Translations under genes and position numbers: made by a program
Source of the DNA: Phocaeicola plebeius DSM 17135
GTDB taxonomy: Bacteria > Bacteroidota > Bacteroidia > Bacteroidales > Bacteroidaceae
Length of the DNA: 64,000 bases
Assembly (NCBI RefSeq): GCF_000187895.1
Contig: NZ_DS990133.1
Location: forward strand, 124,001 to 188,000
Direction: 5' to 3'
Notes under the pieces: model-generated
Databases searched by the model: none
What the model was told of the DNA's origin: nothing
What the model saw: the letters and a program-made list of their open reading frames with translations, nothing else
Shown: piece by piece, positions 45,901 through 54,602 of the stretch
Position numbering within the stretch: the first letter of the stretch is position 1
How the letters are laid out: each line of letters opens with the position of its first letter

Positions 45901-45954
45901 AGGAATAGCCAAACAGGCAAGGCATGCCCACATCAGATTTTTATATTTTTTCAT
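42934..45954 (-). CDS. SusC/RagA TonB-dependent transporter (second pair)
   Basis: 1006 residues. A signal peptide (cleavage near PAGAQ) leads into a CarboxypepD_reg-like domain (IRGMVVDKWGHPVYGASV), then the plug with the conserved VDGLERDMSLLSPEEVESVSVLKDA and ALYGYKGINGAILITTKRG, then the 22-strand barrel ending in VGLKVGF. No N-terminal STN signalling domain is seen, so it does not look like a sigma/anti-sigma transducer. The ATG at 45954 begins the signal peptide; an ATG seven codons upstream is less likely. The plug-region sequence is diverged from the first SusC, so the two may import different fragments. Confidence 0.95.
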   Translation of the reverse strand: MKKYKNLMWACLACLAIPAGAQDADNNIRGMVVDKWGHPVYGASVMVKGMPETRVETDKDGKFSIEASAGQQLNIVSVDKGMTTVKAEGKSLIKVVLNYEGQSIDVGAGRTFTRAESTAAVSTIYNEDFDKRSAKNVSNSLIGQGMGMMVLQNSGNYADVEPTFYVRGLQSLSSSSPLILVDGLERDMSLLSPEEVESVSVLKDAAAVALYGYKGINGAILITTKRGKYNSKEIRFTYDHVNNYMDRKPEFVDAATYAQAYNEARGYEGLSPRYADKEVEYFRNGDFPYLYPNVNWLDETFKDSGISNKYTIEFRGGGSKFRYYSMLDLVTDRGFVKEGDMNEGYSTQNKYSRANLRTNMDIDVSNTTKLKVNILGTLSESLRPGASANLWDMIYTVPAAAFPIKDEDGLWGGNNTTWLGTQNPVAQSQGAAYSKGHTRSLFADLTLEQDLSAVTEGLGFNFRLAYDNYSSIWEDHSQAYTYGGYSVSYTDLTGPLYTHTTGGEPTEMGKDGSINNWTRQFNFSGGFSYNRNFADKHDVYSQLKWEYEYRDSYGLNTTIYRQNVSWFTHYGYDKRYFLDLALVGSGSSLLAPGHKWAFSPTVSAAWVLSEEDFMNNAAWIDFLKLRASFGIINADYLPASDVYDYWDQIYTTTGTRYMFNSAYDSSFGTTELSRLASTNYTHERGYKYNVGVDATLFKGLNLSVDAYYQRRNNIWVSSEGKYTAVLGQTPPYENAGVVDSWGGEFSLDYTKRIGDVVLNAGGSFNWNRNEIKEQLEEPRMYDNLVQTGHSLNQIYGLEAVGFFKDADDIANSLPQSFGTVYPGDIKYRDVNGDKIIDSNDVTAIGYSTVAPEIYYTFHLGAEWKGLGFDAQFQGTGRYSAILNTKSMFWPLLSTTTLSTHYYENRWTPDNQDAKYPRLSTQSNTNNYQTNTVWLADRSFLKLRNIEVYYNFPKSWLQKTKFIGDARLYVRGVDLLCFDKIDVLDPESYGATNPLNKSLIVGLKVGF

Positions 45955-45994
45955 AAAGCTATTATCAAAAATCAATTACTTATATATTTACCAA

Positions 45995-47977
45995 TCACCA
46001 GCCAGGATTTTGAATCAGTCCATATCCCTTGTTTATTTCTGTCTGAGGGAACGGTGACAAATACCATTTTGAGTCAAAACCATAATCCCACCAATAACGA
46101 CGGATATTATGTAATGTAAACTTCTCATAGTCAAAATGAACTGGCTGAGCTGCCCCCTGATTTTGATCACCTTCAAACCATTTTGTTTCTATACGGTTTC
46201 CATTCTCATCCAAACGATAAATCAAAAGTCCATGTAACTCTTTTTCAAACCGGTCTGCTCGTTTATAACGAATCAAATCAAAGAAGCGAGCATCTTCCAT
46301 ACCAAGTTCACAGACACGTTCGCGTAACAACTCTTCCAACAAATTATCCTTATTTGAAGTCAGATTCTTTTCAGGATTACAATCCTCCAACTTACCAAGT
46401 CCCACGCGTTCACGTACTTTATTAATCCAAGTCAAAGCTCCCGCATTATCTCCTTTAGACTGAAGTAAAGCTTCTGCATAAGTCAAATATATATCAGAAA
46501 GACGCAAAGTAACCCACTGGCAATATTGACGCTGATACTCAGTACCCAGGTAATATTTCATGTTATCATAACCAGTTGCAAAGCGCATTGTTTCATCGCG
46601 TGAATTATTTCCAGCGTCATAACCACCTACCCAAAGCTCATAAGGCTGTCCAGACATTAAACCGGCTGTATTTGACCAGTCTAACATTTTAGGTAAGCCA
46701 TTTACAATTACGCTTTCATATAAACGAGGGTCACGAGTGAGTTCAAGGTTATTTTCTGCCAATGTACCTTTCATGAACATCTCATCCAATTTACCTTCGG
46801 ATTCGGTTTCTTCCCAATTGAAAGGTTTTCCATCAGCCCATGGGAACATTTCCACATATTCCTGCGTAGGAGTATAAGAATTACGTCCCAGGTCACTCCA
46901 ACTATGCCAATAATAAGTACTAGAATTAAAGGCATCACCCATCTGAACTCTGACAGAATGAATGACTTCCTTACTTCCCTGATAAATATATCCCATACGA
47001 TAGGCATAACGATAACCGGCAGGCGTTGTATTAACAGACTGGTTCAATTCATAAAAACCACGGGCGTTCAATTCACGCATGAAATCTTCACAAGCTTTCA
47101 AGCAGTTGTCCCACAATTCCTGACGATATCCTCCATACCATACCAGATGCTGTTGCTCAGCTTCAGATGCCCCTCCGGCATAAGCCTGATTGTCATTAAA
47201 CAAAGGAGATGCAGCAAATTGCCAGATTTTACATTTCAAAGCCATAGCTCCAGCCATAGTCCAACGTCCTACATAAGTCGCACTTCCATCTGCACCATTT
47301 CCATAAGCCCAAGGAAGTGCTCCTGAATCAATAGCTTCGTCCAGCATCTTAATCATATAATTTACGGTTTCTTCTACCGTAGCACGCGGGCATTCATAAC
47401 TAGATTCGTTTCCTTCAAAAGATGCATAAAGTAAAGGAAGCCCTCCGTAATGACGAAACATATCAAAGTAACGTACAGCAATCAAGCATTTGGCTTCCGC
47501 AATCATACGTGCCTTTTCATTAGCGTCCAAATCTGGTACACGATCTATATTTTCCATCAATAACCAGCACCAGCGCACTACTTCCCAAACCTTTTCGTCG
47601 TTATAACAAAATTTATCCTGACGACGACTATAGTTAGCGGTATGAATGCCACTGTAATATTGAGAATAAAGCTGAGCATCACGCCAATGCAATTGCCAGC
47701 AATCTGTTAAAGCCTCTACCTTACCACAATACGGACTACTTGACACCGGTAAGGATGTATCATCCTTATAAGGCAATCCATAATACTGTCTTCCATAAAT
47801 AGAATTTAGAAATTGTTGTGTGTATACCACACTCCCAAAAACCGTATCTACAGTAGCAGTACCACCCGGAGCCTTATCCAAAAATGAATTTCCGAATTTT
47901 ATATCGTCCACGCAAGACGTAGCAATCAAATTAGCTGCTACACATGCGCCGAACAGAAGTTTATATCCTAATTTCAT
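45995..47977 (-). CDS. SusD/RagB glycan-binding lipoprotein (first pair)
   Basis: 660 residues, longer than the second SusD. Lipobox Cys22 (LIATSC) followed by VDD. SusD features: AKCLIAVRYFDMFRHYGGLP and the C-terminal MEDARFFDLIRYKRAD. It follows its SusC by 19 bp and is expected on the cell surface. Sequence similarity to the second SusD is limited to family motifs, so the two pairs are not a recent duplication. Confidence 0.95.
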   Translation of the reverse strand: MKLGYKLLFGACVAANLIATSCVDDIKFGNSFLDKAPGGTATVDTVFGSVVYTQQFLNSIYGRQYYGLPYKDDTSLPVSSSPYCGKVEALTDCWQLHWRDAQLYSQYYSGIHTANYSRRQDKFCYNDEKVWEVVRWCWLLMENIDRVPDLDANEKARMIAEAKCLIAVRYFDMFRHYGGLPLLYASFEGNESSYECPRATVEETVNYMIKMLDEAIDSGALPWAYGNGADGSATYVGRWTMAGAMALKCKIWQFAASPLFNDNQAYAGGASEAEQQHLVWYGGYRQELWDNCLKACEDFMRELNARGFYELNQSVNTTPAGYRYAYRMGYIYQGSKEVIHSVRVQMGDAFNSSTYYWHSWSDLGRNSYTPTQEYVEMFPWADGKPFNWEETESEGKLDEMFMKGTLAENNLELTRDPRLYESVIVNGLPKMLDWSNTAGLMSGQPYELWVGGYDAGNNSRDETMRFATGYDNMKYYLGTEYQRQYCQWVTLRLSDIYLTYAEALLQSKGDNAGALTWINKVRERVGLGKLEDCNPEKNLTSNKDNLLEELLRERVCELGMEDARFFDLIRYKRADRFEKELHGLLIYRLDENGNRIETKWFEGDQNQGAAQPVHFDYEKFTLHNIRRYWWDYGFDSKWYLSPFPQTEINKGYGLIQNPGW

Positions 47978-47996
47978 ATTTTCTATCTTTAATTAT

Positions 47997-50900
47997 TTAG
48001 AATCCAAGTTTCAAACTCAAAGTATAGGTCTTTGACAACGGATAAGAAGGAGCATTTGAAGCTCTAGTTTCCGGATCTCCCCACATATAAGGCGTCAATG
48101 TCCACAAGTTATAACCACTAAATGCCAACTGGAAAGTATTCAACCCCAACTTCTTCATTATTGGAAGATTAAAATTATAAGCAACCTGCAAAGTTTTCAA
48201 GCGCAAATATTTTGAATCCTGCTCATACAATGTAGAAGTGGCATAGTTATTATCACGGTTAGTAAATGTAGCACGAGGATATTTAGCACTTTGTGAAGGA
48301 TTTTCCTCTGTCCAAGTATTATCCAAATGGTATGCCAACAAACCTCCCTGAGAAGCATCTGAAGATGAATAGAAAGGCTGACGGAACACATCTGAAATCA
48401 TACGGCTCACGTTCCATGCCCCTGTCCATTGTGTATTAACCTCCCAGTTTTTCCAGCTAAAACCAAGCGTGACACCTGCCATATATTCCGGATCATCTGT
48501 ATAACCGTAATCATAACTCATATCATTTGCATCAATCTTTCGGTCACCATTCAAATCGACATATACCGCATCTCCATCGCGCAAAGTCTGAATTTGTTCC
48601 GGATAAGGACGATTAAATGTCTGCTCATACAATTCTGGAGTCTGTTCATCATAATAACGGAAAAATACATACTGTGAGCGTGCTCCAATACGATGGCCTT
48701 TCGTATATTGATAATCATAGCTTTGAGGAGCTTGTTTATCTTCCAGAATTTCATTCTGGTTATAAGAAAGATTAAATGTTGCCCAATACCGGAAATTATC
48801 TCCAATTTTATCATTCCAGTTTAATGACAATTCCCATCCCCAGCTCTTTACTTCACCAAGATTTGCATAAGGAACTGTAAAACCAAGCAAGCCTGGAGCT
48901 GTACCGTCTATCAAAAGAATATCTTTACGATGTTCCTTATAGTAGTCTACAGATGTACGCAAACGATCGTCAAAGAAGTTCATATCTACACCATAGTTCT
49001 GCTTTAAAGCTGTTTCCCATCCTACATCTGCATTATTTTTAGAAGACTCTATCGCACCAAGACTGGCCGTACTATTCTCAATACCAAATGAATAGCCGTA
49101 TCCTCCATTTCTATTAGGCAAACTACTATTATTCACCTGATATGGATCGGCCAAATAAAGGAATCGCAGACTGGCATCAGACGGTTTATCATTACCAACC
49201 AAACCGACACTGGCACGCAACTTGAAGAAACTAACCCAAGGTTTTAATGGCTGGAACCATTTTTCTTCACTCATAATCCAACCGATAGATCCTGCTGGGA
49301 AAGTACCAAAACGACGTTCTGGCGCAAAGTTTTCAGAACCATTGTATCCAATATTGAACTCTGCCATATAACGGCTCTTCCAGTCATAAGTAATACGGCC
49401 AACCAATCCTACATAACCACGGGGAATATCACGATATTGTGAACCACTACCTCCATAATAATATTCTTTTGACTGATTGTAAAGCAACAAAGCTGTTACA
49501 TTATGATCACCAAAAGAGCGAGCATAGTTCAAACTGGCTTCCATATACCAGTCACGTGATTTTCCTGTACTATAAGAATAACTTACATCTGTATTTTCAC
49601 CCGATTTACGGTAAGCCAAGCTTCCGTCTTCCTGTAAAACAGGAGTATAAGTTGCTACAGCTCCTCCCGTACCAGTTTTGGTTACCACAAAGCCACTATT
49701 ATAAGAACCTTTTAGTTTCACAGAAAGTCCTTTCGTGATAAAGTCCAGCTTCTGGTCCAATATAAGGTCGGCTGTCAATTTATTATTACTTGTCTTATCG
49801 AATCCTGCTCCATAATAAGCCATACCCGTACCACCTGTAAATGGCAACCTTTCATCATCATAGTCTGTAGCTGTAGTAATAAATTTACCGTCTACAATAC
49901 CCGGAGAAGAAAATGGAGTGGCATAATACATGTTTTTAATCATACCTGATGTTCCCTGGCTGGTATGAGGCTTGCTGTTATTATCCACATTTCCTGCTAC
50001 ATTGAATGACAAAAGTGTAGACTTCGTAACATTAATATCGAAGTTTGCACGATAGTTGAAACGTTTATAAGAATAGCTTACATCGTACGGCAAATCAAAA
50101 CTATTAAACAAACCTCCTTGTGTATAAGCACCGGCAGAAATAAAATAGCGTACCTTATCCGTACCTCCAGATACACTCATATTATGCTGACTTTGTAAAG
50201 CCGAGTTTTTCATAATATAATCGGCCCAACGAGTATCCGGAAAACGTATCGGATCAGAATGTGTCCGGAATTTCTCAATAATTGCATCCGAAAAGACTGG
50301 ATCTTGTCCGTCATTAGCCATCAACTGGTTATAAAAAGTAGCATACTGATAAGAGTTTGCCTGTTCTACCATCTTTGTCGGCTGTAACACACTGGCAGAA
50401 GTTGAGAATGAGATTTTAGGTTTTCCCTCTTTACCACGCTTTGTAGTAATCAAAATTACACCATTCGCACCACGGATACCGAATACGGCAGTAGCAGAAG
50501 CATCCTTCAACACAGTCACACTTTCAATTTCATTCGGGTCAAGATCGGTCATGCTTCGTTCCACACCATCCACCTGAATAAGCGGAGAAGAATCACCAAA
50601 AGTAGCTTTACCACGCACCAGGATATCTGCTGCATCCGCACCCGGTTCACCAGAATACTGTACGGTTGTCAAACCTGTCATCTGACCACCCAACACATTA
50701 GTGACCGAACTTACTGGAGTACGCAGCAATTCTTCAGAACCTACACTTGAAATAGCTCCAGTCACACTGACTTTTTTCTGTACACCGTATGCCACTACTT
50801 GTACCTCACCCAGCATGGTCGAATTGTCTGATAAGGTTACCCGCATATTTGCTTTTGCAGGTACTGTTACCGACTCATATCCGATGAAAGAAATTGTCAA

Positions 50901-51164
50901 TTTCGTACCAGGTTTGGCATTAATCATAAACACACCATCAATATCTGTAATAGTACCCGTAGAAGTACCTTCAATGATGACATTCGCACCAATAACGGGT
51001 TCACCATTACTATCAACAACCGTTCCTTTGATAGTTCCCTGCTGTTGAGTTGCTTCTACCGCAGCATATGCCTTTTCCCCAAAAAGTGGAGAAACAGCTA
51101 CAGCTGAAAGAAGCATCGCCATAGGAAGGGCGGTTCTTTTTATATAATTCTTTTTCTTATTCAT
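47997..51164 (-). CDS. SusC/RagA TonB-dependent transporter (first pair)
   Basis: 1055 residues. Signal peptide of ~34 residues, then a CarboxypepD_reg-like domain (GTIKGTVVDSNGEPVIGANV), a TonB-box/plug region with GGQMTGLTTVQYSGEPGADA, VDGVERSMTDLDPNEIESVTVLKDA and FGIRGANGVILITTKRG, and a beta-barrel ending LSLKLGF. It imports glycan oligosaccharides across the outer membrane with energy from TonB-ExbBD. No STN domain. It follows the fimbrillin-like genes and precedes its SusD. Confidence 0.96.
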   Translation of the reverse strand: MNKKKNYIKRTALPMAMLLSAVAVSPLFGEKAYAAVEATQQQGTIKGTVVDSNGEPVIGANVIIEGTSTGTITDIDGVFMINAKPGTKLTISFIGYESVTVPAKANMRVTLSDNSTMLGEVQVVAYGVQKKVSVTGAISSVGSEELLRTPVSSVTNVLGGQMTGLTTVQYSGEPGADAADILVRGKATFGDSSPLIQVDGVERSMTDLDPNEIESVTVLKDASATAVFGIRGANGVILITTKRGKEGKPKISFSTSASVLQPTKMVEQANSYQYATFYNQLMANDGQDPVFSDAIIEKFRTHSDPIRFPDTRWADYIMKNSALQSQHNMSVSGGTDKVRYFISAGAYTQGGLFNSFDLPYDVSYSYKRFNYRANFDINVTKSTLLSFNVAGNVDNNSKPHTSQGTSGMIKNMYYATPFSSPGIVDGKFITTATDYDDERLPFTGGTGMAYYGAGFDKTSNNKLTADLILDQKLDFITKGLSVKLKGSYNSGFVVTKTGTGGAVATYTPVLQEDGSLAYRKSGENTDVSYSYSTGKSRDWYMEASLNYARSFGDHNVTALLLYNQSKEYYYGGSGSQYRDIPRGYVGLVGRITYDWKSRYMAEFNIGYNGSENFAPERRFGTFPAGSIGWIMSEEKWFQPLKPWVSFFKLRASVGLVGNDKPSDASLRFLYLADPYQVNNSSLPNRNGGYGYSFGIENSTASLGAIESSKNNADVGWETALKQNYGVDMNFFDDRLRTSVDYYKEHRKDILLIDGTAPGLLGFTVPYANLGEVKSWGWELSLNWNDKIGDNFRYWATFNLSYNQNEILEDKQAPQSYDYQYTKGHRIGARSQYVFFRYYDEQTPELYEQTFNRPYPEQIQTLRDGDAVYVDLNGDRKIDANDMSYDYGYTDDPEYMAGVTLGFSWKNWEVNTQWTGAWNVSRMISDVFRQPFYSSSDASQGGLLAYHLDNTWTEENPSQSAKYPRATFTNRDNNYATSTLYEQDSKYLRLKTLQVAYNFNLPIMKKLGLNTFQLAFSGYNLWTLTPYMWGDPETRASNAPSYPLSKTYTLSLKLGF

Positions 51165-51187
51165 ATTGCCGTTTTACATTTTTGATT

Positions 51188-52786
51188 TTAAAAAGCTAAC
51201 ATCATGCGGAATTGTCCAGCACGTGAACCACGTTCACAAATCAAGTTATATGCTCCTCCGTCCATACCATGAGTCCACTGATACGTATCATTACGTTGAG
51301 TACTTGACCAATAATGTCCTGTTAAAGCACCACTATCAACAGATGTCATTTCTTCACCGCCAACTTTTATAATACTTTTATTAATATTGGTCAGATTATC
51401 AGCAACTTGCTGCCAATCCTTAATAGAAGGAATATACCAGGGAGTCGCAGCAGAAGGAACTGCTACAGCATTGCGATAGGCCACGATAAAGCTATAAGCA
51501 TTATCGCAAGTAGAAGGAGAACCTTTACCTTCTTCTGTTACCATAGTCATCAAGACCGTATTGTTATAACCAAAGAAAGCCGGGAACATAGTCAAAGCAT
51601 CATTCTTCAAATTACCATCACGATTTGAATTGCAGTAAACAAACTTACCAGCCCATTCCTCATCTGAATCAAACCATGTATCATAAGTTCCACTCTTGCT
51701 TGTATGATACTGAGATGTAGCTGTTCCATCAGGTAAAACAGCATTATTTAAAGAAAGAACTAACCCATGAGAACAGTTAGGATAATCACGATACAAAGCA
51801 TCCTGAGTTTCGGAACAAGCATCTGGAGCATACACATGCGGCTGAGGATTACCCACATAACATACAACACCAATTGCATTGTCAGGAACTGTTGCAGCAT
51901 CTACACTTACCAGATTACCATCGGCACAAAGGTAATCACCAATCTGTAAAGTGTAATCTAGCTTATTAGCATCATTAATGGTATACATTTTAGCCTTACC
52001 ACCAGCCAGACTTCCTGTTGCGCTAAATGACATTTCCTTAGCTCCCTGATAAGTACCAGAAATAGAATAATCAGTTTCAGGCTTTACCAAAGCCATATAA
52101 GTACCACTGGCAGCATCGTAATATGGAGTTGTTTTCACATCATTTATAAACAGCTCTTTAGGAGCCACATTCAAACTATAATCGTCCAAACCACCATTTG
52201 TGAAGTCGTATACCAAATTAGGCATTTTAAACACAGCTAAAGCCATACGATGTTCCATTGCAAAAGTTACTTTACCTTGCAAACGACCATCTTCTGCCTG
52301 ACTTGCACTCGTCATTAAATCACTCTTTGTATACTTTGAACTTCCCTGATCTGCTGCAATTTCCCAGCTACTTACAAACTCAGCAAACGGATCTTCGGCA
52401 GCAGGATTAAACACCACATTCTCCTGATATGGATAATAGGCATAAAATGTGATATTTTTGAAACGCTCACTATCATACTCTATAGGGTTTCCATCCAAAT
52501 CCCATACTCCCTTTTCATTGAGAGTAAATTTACGATTGGAAATTCCCTCTACCAGCTGACCATTTTCTACGCCATACATTCCAATGGCATCTCCTTTAAC
52601 AAAAGTTGTCTTATAGTTTTCATCCACAGCACGTCCATCCGATATTCCCTGGAAACCCATATCGGAAACACTGATCTGAAAAGACTGTGCCACAGAACTG
52701 CCTTCCATACTATCCTCTTTTGTACAGCTAGTAAAAGCAAGCAATCCTGCCAATGCACATATTGAAAGGTTATTATAAATTTTCAT
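51188..52786 (-). CDS. Fimbrillin-family (Mfa-like) lipoprotein with C-terminal Lcl/DUF1566-like domain
   Basis: 532 residues. Lipobox Cys21 (LLAFTSC) with TKED after it. Residues ~35-280 resemble the Mfa-like fimbrillin fold (FVKGDAIGMYGVENGQ, FYAYYPYQENVVF, KVTFAMEHRMALAVFKMP). The C-terminal ~200 residues differ: they hold PWYIPSIKDWQQ and GHYWSSTQRNDTYQW, typical of the Lcl/DUF1566 C-type-lectin-like module. Inside a glycan locus this could be a surface glycan-binding protein rather than a fimbria subunit (inference). The ATG at 52786 was taken over a GTG one codon upstream. The SusC follows 23 bp downstream. Confidence 0.75.
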   Translation of the reverse strand: MKIYNNLSICALAGLLAFTSCTKEDSMEGSSVAQSFQISVSDMGFQGISDGRAVDENYKTTFVKGDAIGMYGVENGQLVEGISNRKFTLNEKGVWDLDGNPIEYDSERFKNITFYAYYPYQENVVFNPAAEDPFAEFVSSWEIAADQGSSKYTKSDLMTSASQAEDGRLQGKVTFAMEHRMALAVFKMPNLVYDFTNGGLDDYSLNVAPKELFINDVKTTPYYDAASGTYMALVKPETDYSISGTYQGAKEMSFSATGSLAGGKAKMYTINDANKLDYTLQIGDYLCADGNLVSVDAATVPDNAIGVVCYVGNPQPHVYAPDACSETQDALYRDYPNCSHGLVLSLNNAVLPDGTATSQYHTSKSGTYDTWFDSDEEWAGKFVYCNSNRDGNLKNDALTMFPAFFGYNNTVLMTMVTEEGKGSPSTCDNAYSFIVAYRNAVAVPSAATPWYIPSIKDWQQVADNLTNINKSIIKVGGEEMTSVDSGALTGHYWSSTQRNDTYQWTHGMDGGAYNLICERGSRAGQFRMMLAF

Positions 52787-52805
52787 CACTTATCCATTTA
52801 AATAA

Positions 52806-53831
52806 TTATTTTACAACAGGAACAATTTCTTCATTTTCCATTTCACCCCATTCGGCTCCGTTTACATGTGCTTCAGTACCTAAAGCCTTTGCATCGGGAG
52901 TTTCTTCTTTATTTACTTCTGTCCAAGGGTTAATATCTGTACCTGAAATTTCCAAAGCAGTAGGATCGGCTGTCATATAGTCATTAGCGGTCAACGTATA
53001 ATTATAAGAATATCCAGATTTCAGTTCAGGCCAATCAGTTGCAGGTAATTCCAAATAATAATAAATCCGTCGACCATCTGCTGTAGTCATGGCAGCTTCG
53101 ATTTCCAATCCTTCTGCACCTATTGTCTGAGGCAATAAATACGCTGTGAAGGTATATTCATTATCAGCTGTCAATATTTGTCTTAAATCACCCAGCTCCG
53201 CATCTTCAGCTACTGCTGCTACACCTGTCGTAGTGTCGAATGTACCTTTCAACTTCATACCAACCAGATAACATTCAATGTTAGTTAAAGTAACAGGATT
53301 TCCGTCAGGATCTGTTCCAGGAACAAATTTCAGGTTTACACGACTCATCACGTGATTAAAACTCAAATGCACATTGGGCTCAGCCTTTGTCGCCTTAGTA
53401 GCCGCATACAAGAAATCATATTTAACTCGTTCTTCTGCATTTGCCTGATTTTCGGTAGTAATCTCTACACTTTGAACTGGAGGAGTAGTTCCTTCTTCTC
53501 CCATAAACGGATAGTAAGCTGTTACATCATACTCTTCATTTCCCAGCAACCAGATTTCATCAAAACGATTAACAGAGGTAAAAGAATTGTCTGCAGCATT
53601 GTAGCGATAAGAAACATTGTGCTGTGTAGGACCACAAGATATACTTACCACATCACCGTCATCCCACGTTACGCCAGAAACACGAGATACATCTTGAGCA
53701 TTCTGTTCGTTGATTGATGCACTAAAGGTAACTTTCGCACCTTCCTCACCAGCAAACTTCACTTCGGCATCCTGTTTACAACTAGCTAACAGGAAAGCGG
53801 CAAATACCGCCATGAAACTAATGTTTTTCAT
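52806..53831 (-). CDS. Fimbrillin-family lipoprotein, first gene of the locus
   Basis: 341 residues. Lipobox Cys18 (LLASC) followed by KQDAEVKF. The body matches fimbrillin/Mfa-like proteins: VTWDDGDVVSISCG, YDVTAYYPFMGEEGT, LSFNHVMSRVNLKFVPG and a C-terminal GYSYNYTLTAND...ISPW-type ending (here ISGTDINPW). Such proteins polymerise into fimbriae or sit in surface glycan loci as binding proteins. Its position as promoter-proximal gene of a rhamnogalacturonan locus favours a glycan-binding role. It starts 19 bp before the second fimbrillin gene. Confidence 0.75.
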   Translation of the reverse strand: MKNISFMAVFAAFLLASCKQDAEVKFAGEEGAKVTFSASINEQNAQDVSRVSGVTWDDGDVVSISCGPTQHNVSYRYNAADNSFTSVNRFDEIWLLGNEEYDVTAYYPFMGEEGTTPPVQSVEITTENQANAEERVKYDFLYAATKATKAEPNVHLSFNHVMSRVNLKFVPGTDPDGNPVTLTNIECYLVGMKLKGTFDTTTGVAAVAEDAELGDLRQILTADNEYTFTAYLLPQTIGAEGLEIEAAMTTADGRRIYYYLELPATDWPELKSGYSYNYTLTANDYMTADPTALEISGTDINPWTEVNKEETPDAKALGTEAHVNGAEWGEMENEEIVPVVK

Positions 53832-53926
53832 ACATACACTTTTTTAATAAATTTGTTAATTACTTTTTTTGTTTATATACGCCTCTCTATTATTTCGTCT
53901 ATATTTAAGGTTTTTATTTCTGATTT

Positions 53927-53938
53927 ACATTGCAATGT
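53927..53938. promoter_or_regulatory. 12-bp palindrome upstream of the locus
   Basis: ACATTGCAATGT, perfect dyad, ~96 bp before the first fimbrillin ATG and overlapping a weak -7-like TAACATTG. Confidence 0.35.
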
Positions 53939-53969
53939 TATAGATTATTTAAATGTATGTATAATTAGT

Positions 53970-53999
53970 ATTGTACAAATACATGGAAAATTGTACAAA
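53970..53999. promoter_or_regulatory. Two direct copies of ATTGTACAAA 20 bp apart
   Basis: ATTGTACAAA at 53970-53979 and 53990-53999. Each core TTGTACAA is itself palindromic, and the 20-bp step places both on nearly the same DNA face. Position ~140-170 bp before the first gene fits an activator site. Confidence 0.4.
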
Positions 54000-54344
54000 A
54001 ACGCGTTTCAGGGTATTATAAGAGAGATTATACCCGTATACTTCGCTTCAGAAAGGTCCAATTTTAAATATTGCTTATATACATTTTCAGGATTCTCAAA
54101 AAGTTCAAAATTCCCCAATCATCCCCATAAGCAATCATACAATTCCGAAGATAGTTCTTGAATGAGGGTGAGTCTTAATTAAAGAAATCAGTCATAGAAA
54201 ACACAAAAGAATTGTCCAAAGCAAAACTAAAGAAGAAAAAAAATGAACGTTTAATGAGAATTTTAAAGAACCTTTTTTAATCTTCACCACAAGTAAAAAT
54301 CAGGTTAAATTATTACCTTTGAAAAAACACAAGGACATTTGAAA

Positions 54345-54450
54345 AAAACGTCTTTGCGTCTTACCTTAAACGCAAGTGCGTTTCAATCAAAACTCTTTAG
54401 CGTTTGACCTAAAACGTACTTGTGTTTTCAGTCAAACATACTTTCGTCTA
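54345..54450. repeat. Five-unit palindrome array, 22-bp period
   Basis: Units start at 54345, 54367, 54389, 54411 and 54433, each exactly 22 bp apart and built as 6-nt arm, 6-nt loop, 6-nt arm and 4-nt linker: AAAACG-TCTTTG-CGTCTT, TAAACG-CAAGTG-CGTTTC, AAAACT-CTTTAG-CGTTTG, AAAACG-TACTTG-TGTTTT and CAAACA-TACTTT-CGTCTA. The second loop is the reverse complement of CACTTG, so that unit is inverted. It lies ~100 bp before the tRNA-Glu promoter. Confidence 0.75.
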
Positions 54451-54533
54451 TTTTTCACCTCCCTCCAGACAGGCTTTAAAAGCCATTCCAGCACTTTTTT
54501 GAATCATTATGCATATTTTTTTTCACAAAACGC

Positions 54534-54563
54534 TTGCATATTCAAAAATAAGTCGTACCTTTG
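54534..54563 (+). promoter_or_regulatory. tRNA-Glu promoter
   Basis: TTG (54534-54536), 19-bp spacer, TACCTTTG (54556-54563). The same element sits before tRNA-Ala at 61675. Confidence 0.75.
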
Positions 54564-54602
54564 CACCCGTGATTGAGAAACACCTCAACACAAAGCCAGG
54601 AT

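Larger units (their letters stand above)
53832..54344. other. 513-bp AT-rich upstream region of the locus, no gene
   Basis: No convincing open frame on either strand. It should hold the promoter and regulator site for the polysaccharide locus, but no full TAnnTTTG with a -33 was found on the minus strand; TAACATTG overlapping the 53927-53938 palindrome is the nearest. A hairpin GGGTA...TACCC lies at 54011-54035. The 102-codon plus-strand frame inside (53853-54161) has no recognisable features. Confidence 0.6.

Noticed and set aside
42934..51164. The two SusCD pairs as a recent tandem duplication
   Set aside because: Only family motifs match; lengths (1006/1055 and 583/660) and most sequence differ.
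39039..53831. Glycan locus as a mobile island
   Set aside because: No integrase, transposase, direct repeats or attachment site found; tRNA-Glu genes nearby are intact and no tRNA fragment was seen at the other end.
53853..54161. 102-codon plus-strand frame before the glycan locus
   Set aside because: No domain, no promoter and AT-driven residue content (many I, S, F, Y); it covers the likely operator region.
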